NCBI RefSeq assembly: GCF_016283395.1
Contig: NZ_JAEEMU010000041.1
Location: 62,001 to 126,000 of the forward strand
Length of the DNA: 64,000 bases
Source: Ruminococcus sp.
GTDB lineage: Bacteria; Bacillota_A; Clostridia; Oscillospirales; Ruminococcaceae
Direction: 5' to 3'
This document shows positions 35,003 through 44,005 of this stretch, in pieces. The notes beneath the pieces are model-generated. The model saw only the letters and a program-made list of their open reading frames with translations. It searched no databases and had not been told where the DNA came from. How positions within the stretch are numbered: position 1 is the first letter of the stretch; each line of letters opens with the position of its first letter. A program made the translations under genes and the position numbers.

Positions 35003-36928
35003 TTACTTTTCTTCAAGCTGTGTAGCCGCACCAATAAACAGCGGTACATTGTTCTTATCAACTATCATATAAACAAAAGGTCTGTTAAGGTAGATATATA
35101 CCTCTTTCTTCTGGATAGGAGCAGCTGCACCCAGTCCCATTATTACAGCTGTTGCAGCAGCAGCCTTTGTACCCTTTTCGGTAACTTCGATCTTTGTCTT
35201 ATGGAGAACATCATCAATGTATAAAGGAAGTGCTCCTTCGACAGAGAGATCATTTATCTTTGAAAAGTCAGCCTTTGATGAATCGAATGCTGTTTCCATT
35301 CCAAGCTTCGGAAGTATATCCTTCAGCTTCTTTTCGTAATTATACTTGAACTTAGGTATCATTACATAAAGGTCTATAGTTGAAGGATCAGCGTATTCCT
35401 TTAATCCTTCGGCAAGTGCTTCACCGTCAAGGTCCTTCACGTAGCTTTCAAAATCAACGTCCTTATGAGGAAGTATGCCTACGAAGCTGTAATCACCATT
35501 CTGATAAGGCTTCTTGAAAGCATCGGCATTGCCGAGGTCATAATAAAAGCTTTCCATACTGTTCATTTCCTGAATAGGATGCTTGTCACCGTTCAGGTCG
35601 GTGAATTCGCCGTCTTGTGTGCTGAGATAGGGGCTCATCCATTCTGCTTCAAAATACAGGGTATTCAGCAGAAGCATAGCTGTATTTTCCTTTATGTTTT
35701 CCCTTTTGATAAGATTTGGTATCATGCCCTTTGTATTCTTGTTTACCCAGCTGTTTATGTCCTTGACTATTTTGTCCTCATTTCCCTTAAACTTGCACTT
35801 GTACATCTCAGAGTTATAGTACTTGCTATTTGTTTCAAGGAACTCGTCATATACCTTGAATGTAGGATCGTCCCTGAACCATATAGAGTTTGCAAGGTAT
35901 ACCTTTTCCTTCTCCTCATCAGGCAATCCCTTGACATAATATGCCATATACTCGTTTATCTCATCAAGAGTAAGACCGTTTCCGAGCACCTTTTCCATTT
36001 CCTTCTTTGTTTCGCCCTCAGCTCCGTTTGCAGTCATTGCCAGAGCTGTTGAAATGGAAAGCGGAGACAAAAGAAGATTTTCACTGTCATTCTCAGGGTC
36101 AAAGCACTTTTTCAGAAGATCAACACCGAATTTCATTTCTGCAGCAGCAAATTTTTCGTCAGTCTTTACGCCCTCCTCAGCCTTTACGCTTACAGTATTG
36201 TCAAGGCGCACACTTCCGATATTTGAAGCTCCGTTGAACTCCTTTGCACTTCCGAGAACGAAATCCGTTACCTGTCTGAGGTCCTCTTCGGTTATCTCGG
36301 TATCCATGTCGATATCCGCATTAAGGAACTGCACTTCGCTCAGCTTATACGAAAGATTTCCTGCGATATACTTCTTGTATGTAACAATGTCAAATGAGTC
36401 TATAACTCCGTCATCGTTTATATCGCCGTAGATATGCTCATTGGGATCCTTTATGGATACTATCTGGCTTACATAGTATTTATCGCTTCTTCCCCATGAA
36501 CCATATCTGCTTGTATCTGTCATATCATCATATTTTTTCCTTGCAGCGAATTTGATGTTGACTCTGTCCTCACGTTTGAGCGTACTTGCCAATTCATGGT
36601 TATCAGCCTCATAAACCCTTGCAGACTCTTCATAATCATCACTGTTCAGCACTATCTCTTTATGAAATGAATATTCATACCAGTTGCTTCCAGTTGAAGG
36701 TATAAGGTCAATGGTTATAATCCCGGAAAAATTATGAACGTCATAGATATACGCATCAAGAAACTCATATTCATACATTTGAGTTTCCTCGTTGTAGCTA
36801 ACGCTGGAGTAGCTTTCCTCTGCGTGTACAATCGGCGGCGGTGGGAACACCCCTCCCGAATAGCTTAACAGCAATGCAGTGCCAACAATGCCTGCTGCCA
36901 ATCGTTTCATTTTTTTAGTTCTGCCCAT
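35003..36928 (-). CDS. Dockerin-bearing serpin 2 with extra N-terminal domain
   Basis: 641 residues from the ATG at 36928 (MGRTKK), chosen because GAGAGGAG lies just upstream. A signal peptide (about 1-36, ending VHA) is followed by an unrecognised beta-rich domain (about 37-160), a dockerin (about 166-230; GDINDDGVIDSFD and ADIDMDTEITEED) and a serpin domain (about 245-640; LLLSPLSISTALAMTANGA and NRPFVYMIVD). The hinge EKGTKAAAATAV is of inhibitory type, and the scissile region IMGLGAAAP differs from serpin 1. The second dockerin loop has Met where many have Gly. The first gene of a serpin pair, under a strong promoter. Confidence 0.93.
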   Translation of the reverse strand: MGRTKKMKRLAAGIVGTALLLSYSGGVFPPPPIVHAEESYSSVSYNEETQMYEYEFLDAYIYDVHNFSGIITIDLIPSTGSNWYEYSFHKEIVLNSDDYEESARVYEADNHELASTLKREDRVNIKFAARKKYDDMTDTSRYGSWGRSDKYYVSQIVSIKDPNEHIYGDINDDGVIDSFDIVTYKKYIAGNLSYKLSEVQFLNADIDMDTEITEEDLRQVTDFVLGSAKEFNGASNIGSVRLDNTVSVKAEEGVKTDEKFAAAEMKFGVDLLKKCFDPENDSENLLLSPLSISTALAMTANGAEGETKKEMEKVLGNGLTLDEINEYMAYYVKGLPDEEKEKVYLANSIWFRDDPTFKVYDEFLETNSKYYNSEMYKCKFKGNEDKIVKDINSWVNKNTKGMIPNLIKRENIKENTAMLLLNTLYFEAEWMSPYLSTQDGEFTDLNGDKHPIQEMNSMESFYYDLGNADAFKKPYQNGDYSFVGILPHKDVDFESYVKDLDGEALAEGLKEYADPSTIDLYVMIPKFKYNYEKKLKDILPKLGMETAFDSSKADFSKINDLSVEGALPLYIDDVLHKTKIEVTEKGTKAAAATAVIMGLGAAAPIQKKEVYIYLNRPFVYMIVDKNNVPLFIGAATQLEEK

Positions 36929-36975
36929 AATAAACACTCCTCTCATGTCGTATGGATATAACAATCCATGTTACA

Positions 36976-37004
36976 ATTATAACATTATATACCATAAATG
37001 TCAA
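36976..37004 (-). promoter_or_regulatory. SigA-type promoter of the serpin pair
   Basis: Consensus elements on the minus strand: TTGACA (36999-37004), a 17-base spacer and TATAAT (36976-36981), 47 bases before the serpin 2 start. Confidence 0.88.
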
Positions 37005-37029
37005 CAATAAATGTGAATTTTAATACACA

Positions 37030-37080
37030 AAAACAGACCTGCAAACGAAGCATTAAGCTTCGTATTTACAGGTCTGTTCA
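37030..37080 (-). terminator. Terminator of the sigma/anti-sigma/EF-hand operon
   Basis: AACAGACCTG (37032-37041) pairs with CAGGTCTGTT (37069-37078), and an inner hairpin CGAAGC/GCTTCG sits within the loop. On the minus strand TTTTTGTG follows. Confidence 0.85.
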
Positions 37081-37112
37081 TTATTAACTATATCATGTTT
37101 TATATTGCTGAC

Positions 37113-39224
37113 TTAACCACCAAGTCCGAGGAGCTCTTTCTGTACCTGAAGAGCATCGTTAACGGTTATTCCGTTGCCTGTCTCGTAAAGATCAGCATTA
37201 AACTTTCCTTTGTCTGTAAGTTCATATTTATCAGGGTTTGCCTGTGACTGCATTATATATACAACGTCGCCCATATCCATGCCGCCGTCGAGATTTGCGT
37301 CACCGTTTCTTTCAATGTCTATATCGTTGAGAAGTGCAAAGCTGCTTGTGTATTCCTGTGAGATATTGAATTCTTCATTGGCATTCTTGTTGAAGATATC
37401 ATCGTTTTTGAGCATCATATAGCACTCCATAAGGAGCATATCATATGTATCGCCGTACTTGCCGTCGCCGTTTACATCGCACTTAGTCTTGAAATACTCA
37501 TACTGTCTCTCTCTTAATTCATTTTCTTCATCAGTAAAGCCTTCTGTATCATGCCAGTCAGGGAGGAATGTACATCTTACTCTCCACATTGCGATGTCAT
37601 AATCGTATATGTCAAGCTTTCCGTCAAAGTTGAGGTCAGGCTCTTCCATCTTGCCGTCCTCGATATCCTTACAGTACTTCTTGAAGTCATTACTGAACTT
37701 AGTCTTGTCGAAGTTGCCGAAGTACTCGATGTTTTCGCCTGTTCTTGCAGCAAATACAAATGCAGCATTTATATCATAATTTGAAGCACCCTCGTAGAAC
37801 TTTTCATAGTATTCGGTAAGGAAGTATTCAGTGTCAAGAGGATTGTCAAGGAGATAGCTGTAAGCCATGTAGCGTCCGCTGAACTGTCCGCCGTAAGGTC
37901 CGAGCTTGCTGAATACATCAGCACATCTCTTTACTGTTGCCTCAGGAAGTTCTATGATATCAAAAGTACACGGTCTCCAGCTTTCGCCGCCCTGTATAGT
38001 TGGATTGCTTGCATAGAACTCGCCTTCATCGCCTTCTTTCCAGTTGATAACGCCGTCTACCAGATTCTGATATTTTGCGTAAAGCGCAGTATCATTAAAG
38101 AGCAGGTTTTCAAGGAATATCTCATAGTCTACGCAGTCCTTAATATCAAATACGCCGTCGCCGTTGACATCAGGTGAGATATCACCGTCCTTGACCATAT
38201 CAGCAAAGAAGCCGTAGCCCGTTCCGTAGTATCTCATGTATGTCTTTAAATTCATTGTAAAATAATATGAATTCGGGTGTACCTCATAGCCGTCTGCTAT
38301 CGTTTGTTCATGGATTTTCTGAATTTCCTCGCTGGGCGGAAGTTCTTCATAGTTATCCATATTGAATACAGAAGTATCCAGAGGCTTTGTCATTAAATAA
38401 TACTTTAACATGAGTAGTGCATCACTAAACCATGTTACAGATCCGTCATGGTCATAATCAGCATAACGCTCTATTCTTTCCTTTGTAGCATCATCTACGA
38501 TATATCCGTCTGTATAAGCAAACAGCTTATAGCAGTCATCTATATCGAATTTACCGTCTCCGTTCAGATCTGTCTCGCCCTGTGCTACCTGAGCGATGAT
38601 CTCCTTATCAAATGAGTTCTGTGAATACAGCCTGTAATTGTCATTAGCTGAAGCTTCCATAGGCATAGCTGATAATGCGGTAATAAATGATAATGCAAAT
38701 GCAGATAGTTTTTTCATTTCTAAGCTCCTTTCGTCACCGGGTGCGATAATTGAGGCATCCGAATTGGCATTTGGTTTTGAGCTGCCATTGTTAAGTGAAG
38801 GATCCTTTATTAGTACTGTTGAAACCTTAGCATTGGCAGATGAATTCTGTGAAGCTGCGGTAACAGTGGATTTGCCGCTGTCCTTTACAGCTGTATTTGT
38901 AGTTCCGGCTCCATTCTTTTCAGGTGAAGCTGTCGTATGGGGCGAACTCGTATGTATTGCAGTATCCTCTTCCACCGGCTGCGTTGTAGTGACCTGCTGA
39001 TCTGTGACAGTTTCCGTCACTATTATCTCATCATCATTCGGAAGGATAGGCTGATTATTTTTCATAAGATCATGAACTGCGAATACACAAATAATAATGG
39101 CTGCACAAAGACACGAAACAGTACATGATATGTTTTTGATACGACGAGCCCGCTTTCTTTTGCTTTCAATTATTGCATCGCCTTTTTCAAAGACACTTGC
39201 AATAGTTTCTTCATAGCTTTTCAT
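37113..39224 (-). CDS. Anti-sigma-like membrane segment in frame with a secreted multi-EF-hand (dockerin-like) protein
   Basis: 703 residues from ATG 39224, which has AAGGAGG nine bases upstream and overlaps the sigma factor gene by 14 bases. Residues 1-30 are cytosolic and charged, 32-53 are a membrane helix, and about 60-165 are Thr/Ser-rich, like an RsgI-type anti-sigma protein. At residue 170 a second signal peptide begins (MKKLSAFALSFITALS, cleavage near EASA), whose ATG (38717) has its own ribosome site AAAGGAG. The rest has six or seven calcium-loop motifs: DLNGDGKFDIDD, DYDHDGSVTWFSD, DVNGDGVFDIKD, DLNFDGKLDIYD, DVNGDGKYGDTYD, DANLDGGMDMGD and a weaker last one. Two products (anti-sigma and secreted protein) or one fusion are both possible. 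Confidence 0.75.
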   Translation of the reverse strand: MKSYEETIASVFEKGDAIIESKRKRARRIKNISCTVSCLCAAIIICVFAVHDLMKNNQPILPNDDEIIVTETVTDQQVTTTQPVEEDTAIHTSSPHTTASPEKNGAGTTNTAVKDSGKSTVTAASQNSSANAKVSTVLIKDPSLNNGSSKPNANSDASIIAPGDERSLEMKKLSAFALSFITALSAMPMEASANDNYRLYSQNSFDKEIIAQVAQGETDLNGDGKFDIDDCYKLFAYTDGYIVDDATKERIERYADYDHDGSVTWFSDALLMLKYYLMTKPLDTSVFNMDNYEELPPSEEIQKIHEQTIADGYEVHPNSYYFTMNLKTYMRYYGTGYGFFADMVKDGDISPDVNGDGVFDIKDCVDYEIFLENLLFNDTALYAKYQNLVDGVINWKEGDEGEFYASNPTIQGGESWRPCTFDIIELPEATVKRCADVFSKLGPYGGQFSGRYMAYSYLLDNPLDTEYFLTEYYEKFYEGASNYDINAAFVFAARTGENIEYFGNFDKTKFSNDFKKYCKDIEDGKMEEPDLNFDGKLDIYDYDIAMWRVRCTFLPDWHDTEGFTDEENELRERQYEYFKTKCDVNGDGKYGDTYDMLLMECYMMLKNDDIFNKNANEEFNISQEYTSSFALLNDIDIERNGDANLDGGMDMGDVVYIMQSQANPDKYELTDKGKFNADLYETGNGITVNDALQVQKELLGLGG
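38715..38730 (-). promoter_or_regulatory. Internal ribosome binding site and start within the fused gene
   Basis: On the minus strand AAAGGAGC precedes the ATG at 38717 by six bases, and the ATG opens a full signal peptide. The two other frames both stop here (TAG at 38722-38720, TGA at 38736-38734). This is the layout of a normal gene junction if the upstream gene once ran in one of those frames. Confidence 0.7.
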
Positions 39225-39765
39225 ACACAAAGCCCTCCTTGATAAGTTCTGCTTTCAGGGTCTTTCTGGCATGATAAAGAATATCACGGACCTGTTTTTC
39301 TGTTTTTTTCATTATGCTTGCCGTTTCTCTGTTTGAAAAATCCTCGAAGTATGTCAGATACAGTGCCTGCTCATATTCGGGTTTAAGTTTTCGTATAGCC
39401 TTATGTATAACGCGTTTTTCCTCATTCTGAATGATCCTGCCTTCGAGGTTTTCCTCGCTTACTTTTGACTCGGCATCATCAAGAGAAGTCTGCAAAACAG
39501 AAGAATTCTTTCTTATATAATCAACTGCCGTAAATCTGGCAATGGAATAAAGCCATGTCTTGAATGAGCTTTTTCCTTTATATTTGGGCTTTTTGACATA
39601 TAGTTTTACAAAAGTTTCTTCCATTAATTCTTCAGCGATATTTATATTACATACAAGGCTTGACAGGTATAAGACAAGACCGTCACGGTATATGCGCATA
39701 ACTTCTGCGAGACCGTCCTTGTCACCTGATAGAAAACGGCGGTAGCTACTTTCACCGTTATCCAT
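39211..39765 (-). CDS. ECF-type RNA polymerase sigma factor
   Basis: 184 residues with sigma region 2 (about 15-85; AEELMEETFVKLY and FKTWLYSIARFTAVDYIRK) and region 4 (about 115-175; YEQALYLTYFEDFSNRETA, then IMKKTEKQVRDILYHARKTL). There are no regions 1 or 3, as expected for the extracytoplasmic-function group. The start has AAAGGAGG upstream. Its end overlaps the anti-sigma-like gene by 14 bases, so the pair is translationally coupled and the downstream product probably restrains it. Confidence 0.93.
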   Translation of the reverse strand: MDNGESSYRRFLSGDKDGLAEVMRIYRDGLVLYLSSLVCNINIAEELMEETFVKLYVKKPKYKGKSSFKTWLYSIARFTAVDYIRKNSSVLQTSLDDAESKVSEENLEGRIIQNEEKRVIHKAIRKLKPEYEQALYLTYFEDFSNRETASIMKKTEKQVRDILYHARKTLKAELIKEGFVYEKL

Positions 39766-39861
39766 ATATACCTCCTTTCGGATAGTTCGTTGCCCATCTA
39801 CTTATTAGTCGTAACTCGAACAGAAAATGTCGAAGTAGTTTTCAAAAAATTTTTCAGATTT

Positions 39862-39890
39862 ATTATATCACTATTTTTTCGACTATTCAA
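39862..39890 (-). promoter_or_regulatory. SigA-type promoter before the ECF sigma gene
   Basis: On the minus strand TTGAAT (39885-39890), a 17-base spacer and TATAAT (39862-39867). Nearer the gene, TTGAAAAC (about 39838-39845) followed by TTCGAGTTACG could be an ECF-type autoregulatory promoter, but its consensus for this group is unknown. Confidence 0.6.
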
Positions 39891-40008
39891 TGCCCAAAAT
39901 CAGGTATGATCTTCAATGAAGATCTTGAAATTGCTCAGAATTTGTCCGGAGCAGTTATATCATAAAAATCAACTGAAAATTATTAACACTTTCAGGAGAT
40001 CATAAAGA

Positions 40009-40035
40009 AAAGGCAGCCAATAGGCTGCCTTTTTA
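40009..40035. terminator. Terminator after the diguanylate cyclase gene
   Basis: AGGCAGCC (40011-40018), loop AATA, GGCTGCCT (40023-40030) with an A-run on one side and TTTTT on the other. It overlaps the stop codon region of the cyclase gene. Confidence 0.88.
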
Positions 40036-41199
40036 TTCAGCATCTTCTGCTTTTCTTCTTCCGTGGAAAATTTCTTTCTGGATATACAGCTGCTCATCTG
40101 CCTGCGCGATAAGCTGTGTAGCTGTTATTGCTCCCGATCTGCACTCAGCACAGCCTGTACATACTGTGATAGCAGGGATAAGATCGGCACATTTCTGGCG
40201 CAGTACATTAACTTCATTCTGTATAGCCTCATCGATATCTGTATCATCATTGATTATCAGCACAAATTCATCGCCGCCGTATCTTGCACAGAAGCCATGA
40301 AGCCTGTCCGAAACATTGTGGATCGCGTCAGCAACAAGCTGGAGAGTCTTGTCTCCAACTATATGACCGAATTTATCATTGACAAGCTTGAAATCGTTGA
40401 CATCTATCATATGTATCCTGAAAGAATTGCTTTCAGTAGCATTATGTATCATGTCCTGCAGGAATATCTCCATACGTCTGCGGTTATTAAGTCCTGTAAG
40501 CGCGTCGGAGTATATCTCGCTGTTCTGTATCTCAAGGAAGGAATAATGTATCGGAAGAAGTATTCCCATCGCAACTATGGGAGTAAGCGGCAGTATACCT
40601 TCAAGGACTGCTGTTGCCGAAGGAATGATTATAAAAAACAGCGGTAAGCGATATTCCTTTTTGAGCTTGACCTGCTGATTTGCAAAGCTTTTTCGGAAAG
40701 AGTATAATCCGCTTCCGAAAAGCTGTACGAAGGTCAATATGATATGTACGATATAACCGTCTGCAAACTGAAAAATACCATTTTTGTCAATATAGAAATA
40801 AAAGCCTGTAAAAACAGATGATATCGTAATTATACAGTCCACAATAGTTACAGTATAGTGTATTACTCTTAATGTTATTGTTTCCTTCATGTTATTCTGG
40901 TCGATACGTAAAATAACGAATATGCACCAGGCGAGAGTCAGCAGAGATACTGACTCCAGTCCCACAGTATTTGTTGCTTTGTTAAGCGTAGTGTTGAACG
41001 GTATCAGACCGCCTTGTCCAAGTGCCCACCAGATATCACTTATAAGGTAAATTATAAAAAACATAGCCATGCCTCTGAAATGACGCATCTGGATCTGTGT
41101 ACCAACATTTTTGTTAGATTTTATAATAATACCTATGGAAAATAAAATACAAAAGACCTCAGTTATCACATATGAAATATAAAGTGACGAATTATTCAT
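40033..41199 (-). CDS. Membrane-bound diguanylate cyclase (GGDEF)
   Basis: 388 residues from ATG 41199, which follows GGGGGGATCAC; the frame extends 30 codons further, but without a ribosome site. About seven or eight membrane helices fill residues 1-225, followed by a GGDEF domain (about 230-385; DALTGLNNRRRMEIFL, DVNDFKLVNDKFGHIVGD, ARYGGDEFVL). The catalytic signature is intact, so it should make cyclic di-GMP from GTP. At the inhibitory-site position the sequence is RLHG rather than RxxD, so feedback inhibition is probably lost. It lies directly downstream of the polysaccharide operon terminator. Regulation of surface polymer by c-di-GMP is a reasonable but untested link. Confidence 0.9.
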   Translation of the reverse strand: MNNSSLYISYVITEVFCILFSIGIIIKSNKNVGTQIQMRHFRGMAMFFIIYLISDIWWALGQGGLIPFNTTLNKATNTVGLESVSLLTLAWCIFVILRIDQNNMKETITLRVIHYTVTIVDCIITISSVFTGFYFYIDKNGIFQFADGYIVHIILTFVQLFGSGLYSFRKSFANQQVKLKKEYRLPLFFIIIPSATAVLEGILPLTPIVAMGILLPIHYSFLEIQNSEIYSDALTGLNNRRRMEIFLQDMIHNATESNSFRIHMIDVNDFKLVNDKFGHIVGDKTLQLVADAIHNVSDRLHGFCARYGGDEFVLIINDDTDIDEAIQNEVNVLRQKCADLIPAITVCTGCAECRSGAITATQLIAQADEQLYIQKEIFHGRRKAEDAE

Positions 41200-41424
41200 G
41201 TGATCCCCCCATACAAAACACCAAAAACAGATAACCATAAAAAACAAATAGCATAACGCTATGAACTCTCTGAGTATATAATAACACATTGATCAATTGA
41301 AGATATTGTTTTTTTGTAAATAGTTATCTTCAATCAAAATCTTTGTAACATTAAACAACATAACGTACTACGGTTTGTAGGAAATGATAAAGGGAGTGAT
41401 ACAATGTTTTCAAAAACAGACTAC

Positions 41425-41457
41425 AAAAAATGCAGCCCTTTTGTTACAGAGCTGCAT
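41425..41457 (-). terminator. Terminator of the polysaccharide operon
   Basis: ATGCAGC and GCTGCAT form the stem on the minus strand, followed by TTTTTTG, a few bases after the rfbC stop. Confidence 0.8.
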
Positions 41458-41463
41458 ATAATA

Positions 41464-42072
41464 TCAAAATTTAAATGTATCTTTAAAACCAAGCCATTTC
41501 TGATCCTTATCAGAAAGATTTAGCTTAGTACCGTCTTCAAGCGTATAACCTTCAGCACTTGCTGTGCCATTATATTCGCCTACGAGCTCAGGCCACTTTA
41601 TACCTATTTCAGGATCATTCCAAGCCATTCCTCCTTCATCATTAGCATGATAGAAGTCATCACACTTATAGCAGAACTCTGCAACGTCACTGAGAACAAG
41701 GAAACCGTGAGCAAATCCCTTAGGGATAAGGAACTGCTTCTTGTTCTCCTCAGAAAGCTCAACACCGAACCACTTACCGTATGTCTTGCTCTCTGTACGA
41801 AGATCAACAGCAACATCAAAAACTCTTCCCTTTATAGCGCGTACAAGTTTAGTCTGAGGGAACTGCTTCTGGAAGTGAAGTCCACGAAGTACGCCTTTTG
41901 TAGAACAGGACTGATTATCCTGAACAAATTCAATATTCAAACCTGCTTCTTCCATATCACGCTGTGAATAAGTCTCCATAAAATAACCGCGGCTGTCACC
42001 GTGAACAGCGGGAGTTATAACGCAAAGTCCCTCTATGCCGCCGACATTTTTCTCAACTGTTATCTGTCCCAT
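41464..42072 (-). CDS. rfbC: dTDP-4-dehydrorhamnose 3,5-epimerase
   Basis: 202 residues with the cupin-type RmlC pattern: GDSRGYFMETYSQ, VQDNQSCSTKGVLRGLHFQ (catalytic His), GRVFDVAVDLR and PKGFAHGFLVLSD. It epimerises C3 and C5 of dTDP-4-keto-6-deoxyglucose, the third step to dTDP-L-rhamnose. Last gene of the operon, one base after rfbD. Confidence 0.95.
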   Translation of the reverse strand: MGQITVEKNVGGIEGLCVITPAVHGDSRGYFMETYSQRDMEEAGLNIEFVQDNQSCSTKGVLRGLHFQKQFPQTKLVRAIKGRVFDVAVDLRTESKTYGKWFGVELSEENKKQFLIPKGFAHGFLVLSDVAEFCYKCDDFYHANDEGGMAWNDPEIGIKWPELVGEYNGTASAEGYTLEDGTKLNLSDKDQKWLGFKDTFKF

Positions 42073-42073
42073 T

Positions 42074-42961
42074 TTACTGTATCTCCTTTAAATAACGTGA
42101 AAGTGCATCCTGCCATGAAGGAAGCGGAGTAAAGCCGTTTTCAACAAGCTTTGACTTGTCAAGACGACTGTTGAAAGGTCTTGCTGCCTTTGAAAGTCCG
42201 TACTCTGCTGTAGTAACAGGATTTACCTTTGTGGACATTCCTGCCTGCTTATATATCTCAACTGTAAAGTCGTACCATGAGATATATCCACCTTCGTTTG
42301 TAGCATGGTAGTAGCCATATTTCTCAGTCTCTGCCATATCAACAAGAAGTCTTGAAAGATCAAAAGTATAAGTAGGTGTACCTATCTGATCAGATACAAC
42401 ACGTACTTCAGGATATTTCTGACCTACGTTCAGCATAGTCTTGATGAAGTTCTTACCGTTTACTCCGAATACCCATGCGATACGCACGATGAAGTACTTA
42501 TCAAGAGTATTAGATACTGCAAGCTCACCATCCAGCTTTGACTGTCCATATACATTCTGTGGAGCGTAATCCTTGCAGTCAGGCTGCCATGGTTCTGTTC
42601 CCTGTCCGTTGAATACATAGTCAGTGGAAATATATATCATCTTGCAGTCAAGCTTTTTACAGACATTGGCGATATTCTGTGTACCGTCAACGTTTATAGC
42701 CTTGACTTTCGGCTTGTTCTCTTCATCTTCGGCAGCGTCAACTGCTGTCCATGCTGCACAGTGGATAACAACATCAGGCTTTACTTCCGATATTGCCTTT
42801 TCTACTGCTGCCCCATCGGTTATATCAAGCTGTACATAAGGATATTTTATATCAACTGAGGGGATGATATCACTTCCTATGCCCTCATATCCGCGCTTTG
42901 CAAGCTCGTTCATAACATCATGTCCGAGCTGTCCGCCTACACCTGTTACAAATGCTTTCAT
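42074..42961 (-). CDS. rfbD: dTDP-4-dehydrorhamnose reductase
   Basis: 295 residues; Rossmann motif TGVGGQLGHDV, then YISTDYVFNG and catalytic YGQSKLDGE (Tyr-x3-Lys), WVFGVNGKNF. It reduces the keto group with NAD(P)H in the final step to dTDP-L-rhamnose. Three bases after rfbB. Confidence 0.95.
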   Translation of the reverse strand: MKAFVTGVGGQLGHDVMNELAKRGYEGIGSDIIPSVDIKYPYVQLDITDGAAVEKAISEVKPDVVIHCAAWTAVDAAEDEENKPKVKAINVDGTQNIANVCKKLDCKMIYISTDYVFNGQGTEPWQPDCKDYAPQNVYGQSKLDGELAVSNTLDKYFIVRIAWVFGVNGKNFIKTMLNVGQKYPEVRVVSDQIGTPTYTFDLSRLLVDMAETEKYGYYHATNEGGYISWYDFTVEIYKQAGMSTKVNPVTTAEYGLSKAARPFNSRLDKSKLVENGFTPLPSWQDALSRYLKEIQ

Positions 42962-42964
42962 ATA

Positions 42965-43993
42965 TCACACCTCTGCACGATTTCCGTACATCTTCTCATA
43001 GTAGTTCTGATATTCACCGCTGATTATAGTTTCCCACCACTCACGGTTCTCGAGATACCACTTGATAGTCTTTTTGATACCGTCCTCGAACTTTGTCTCA
43101 GGCAGCCAGCCAAGCTCGTTGTGGATCTTAGTCGGATCGATAGCATAACGCATATCGTGTCCCTTTCTGTCTTCAACGTGTGTGATAAGGCTCTCAGGCT
43201 TGCCAAGTTCCTTACAGATGAGCTTAACGATGTCGATGTTCTTCATCTCATTGTGACCGCCTACGTTGTACACTTCGCCGACCTTGCCCTTGTGTATGAT
43301 AAGGTCGATAGCGCGGCAGTGATCCTCAACATAGAGCCAGTCACGTACATTAAGTCCTTGACCGTACACAGGAAGCGGCTTGTCTGCGAGAGCGTTAGCT
43401 ATCATAAGAGGAATAAGCTTCTCGGGAAAGTGGTAAGGACCGTAGTTATTTGAACACCTTGAAATTGTCACAGGAAGCCCATATGTACGATTGTACGCCA
43501 TAACAAGAAGATCTGCGCCTGCCTTGGATGAGCTGTAAGGGCTGCTTGTGTGGATAGGTGTAGTCTCTGTAAAGAAAAGGTCAGGTCTGTCAAGTGGGAG
43601 ATCACCGTAAACCTCATCTGTTGACACCTGATGATAACGCTGTATGCCGTACTTGCGGCAAGCGTCCATAAGTACCTGTGTACCGAGGATATTTGTCTGA
43701 AGGAATATCTCAGGGTTCTCGATAGAGCGGTCAACATGTGACTCTGCTGCGAAGTTAACTACAATATCAGGCTTTTCTTCCTCGAAAAGCTTGTAGATTG
43801 CTTCTCTGTCGCATATATCTATCTTCACGAAACGGAAGTTAGGATTCTTCATAACAGGCTCAAGTGTTGATAAATTGCCTGCGTATGTGAGCTTATCAAG
43901 ACATACTATCCTGTAATCCGGATATGTATCAAGCATATGGAATACGAAATTTGAGCCTATAAATCCGGCTCCGCCTGTAACAAATATGGTCAT
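42965..43993 (-). CDS. rfbB: dTDP-glucose 4,6-dehydratase
   Basis: 342 residues; [11 protein letters not shown] nucleotide motif, [19 protein letters not shown], catalytic [12 protein letters not shown] and [18 protein letters not shown], all typical of RmlB. It converts dTDP-glucose to dTDP-4-keto-6-deoxyglucose. Twelve bases after rfbA. Confidence 0.96.
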   Translation of the reverse strand: MTIFVTGGAGFIGSNFVFHMLDTYPDYRIVCLDKLTYAGNLSTLEPVMKNPNFRFVKIDICDREAIYKLFEEEKPDIVVNFAAESHVDRSIENPEIFLQTNILGTQVLMDACRKYGIQRYHQVSTDEVYGDLPLDRPDLFFTETTPIHTSSPYSSSKAGADLLVMAYNRTYGLPVTISRCSNNYGPYHFPEKLIPLMIANALADKPLPVYGQGLNVRDWLYVEDHCRAIDLIIHKGKVGEVYNVGGHNEMKNIDIVKLICKELGKPESLITHVEDRKGHDMRYAIDPTKIHNELGWLPETKFEDGIKKTIKWYLENREWWETIISGEYQNYYEKMYGNRAEV

Positions 43994-44005
43994 GGTCTTT
44001 TCTCC

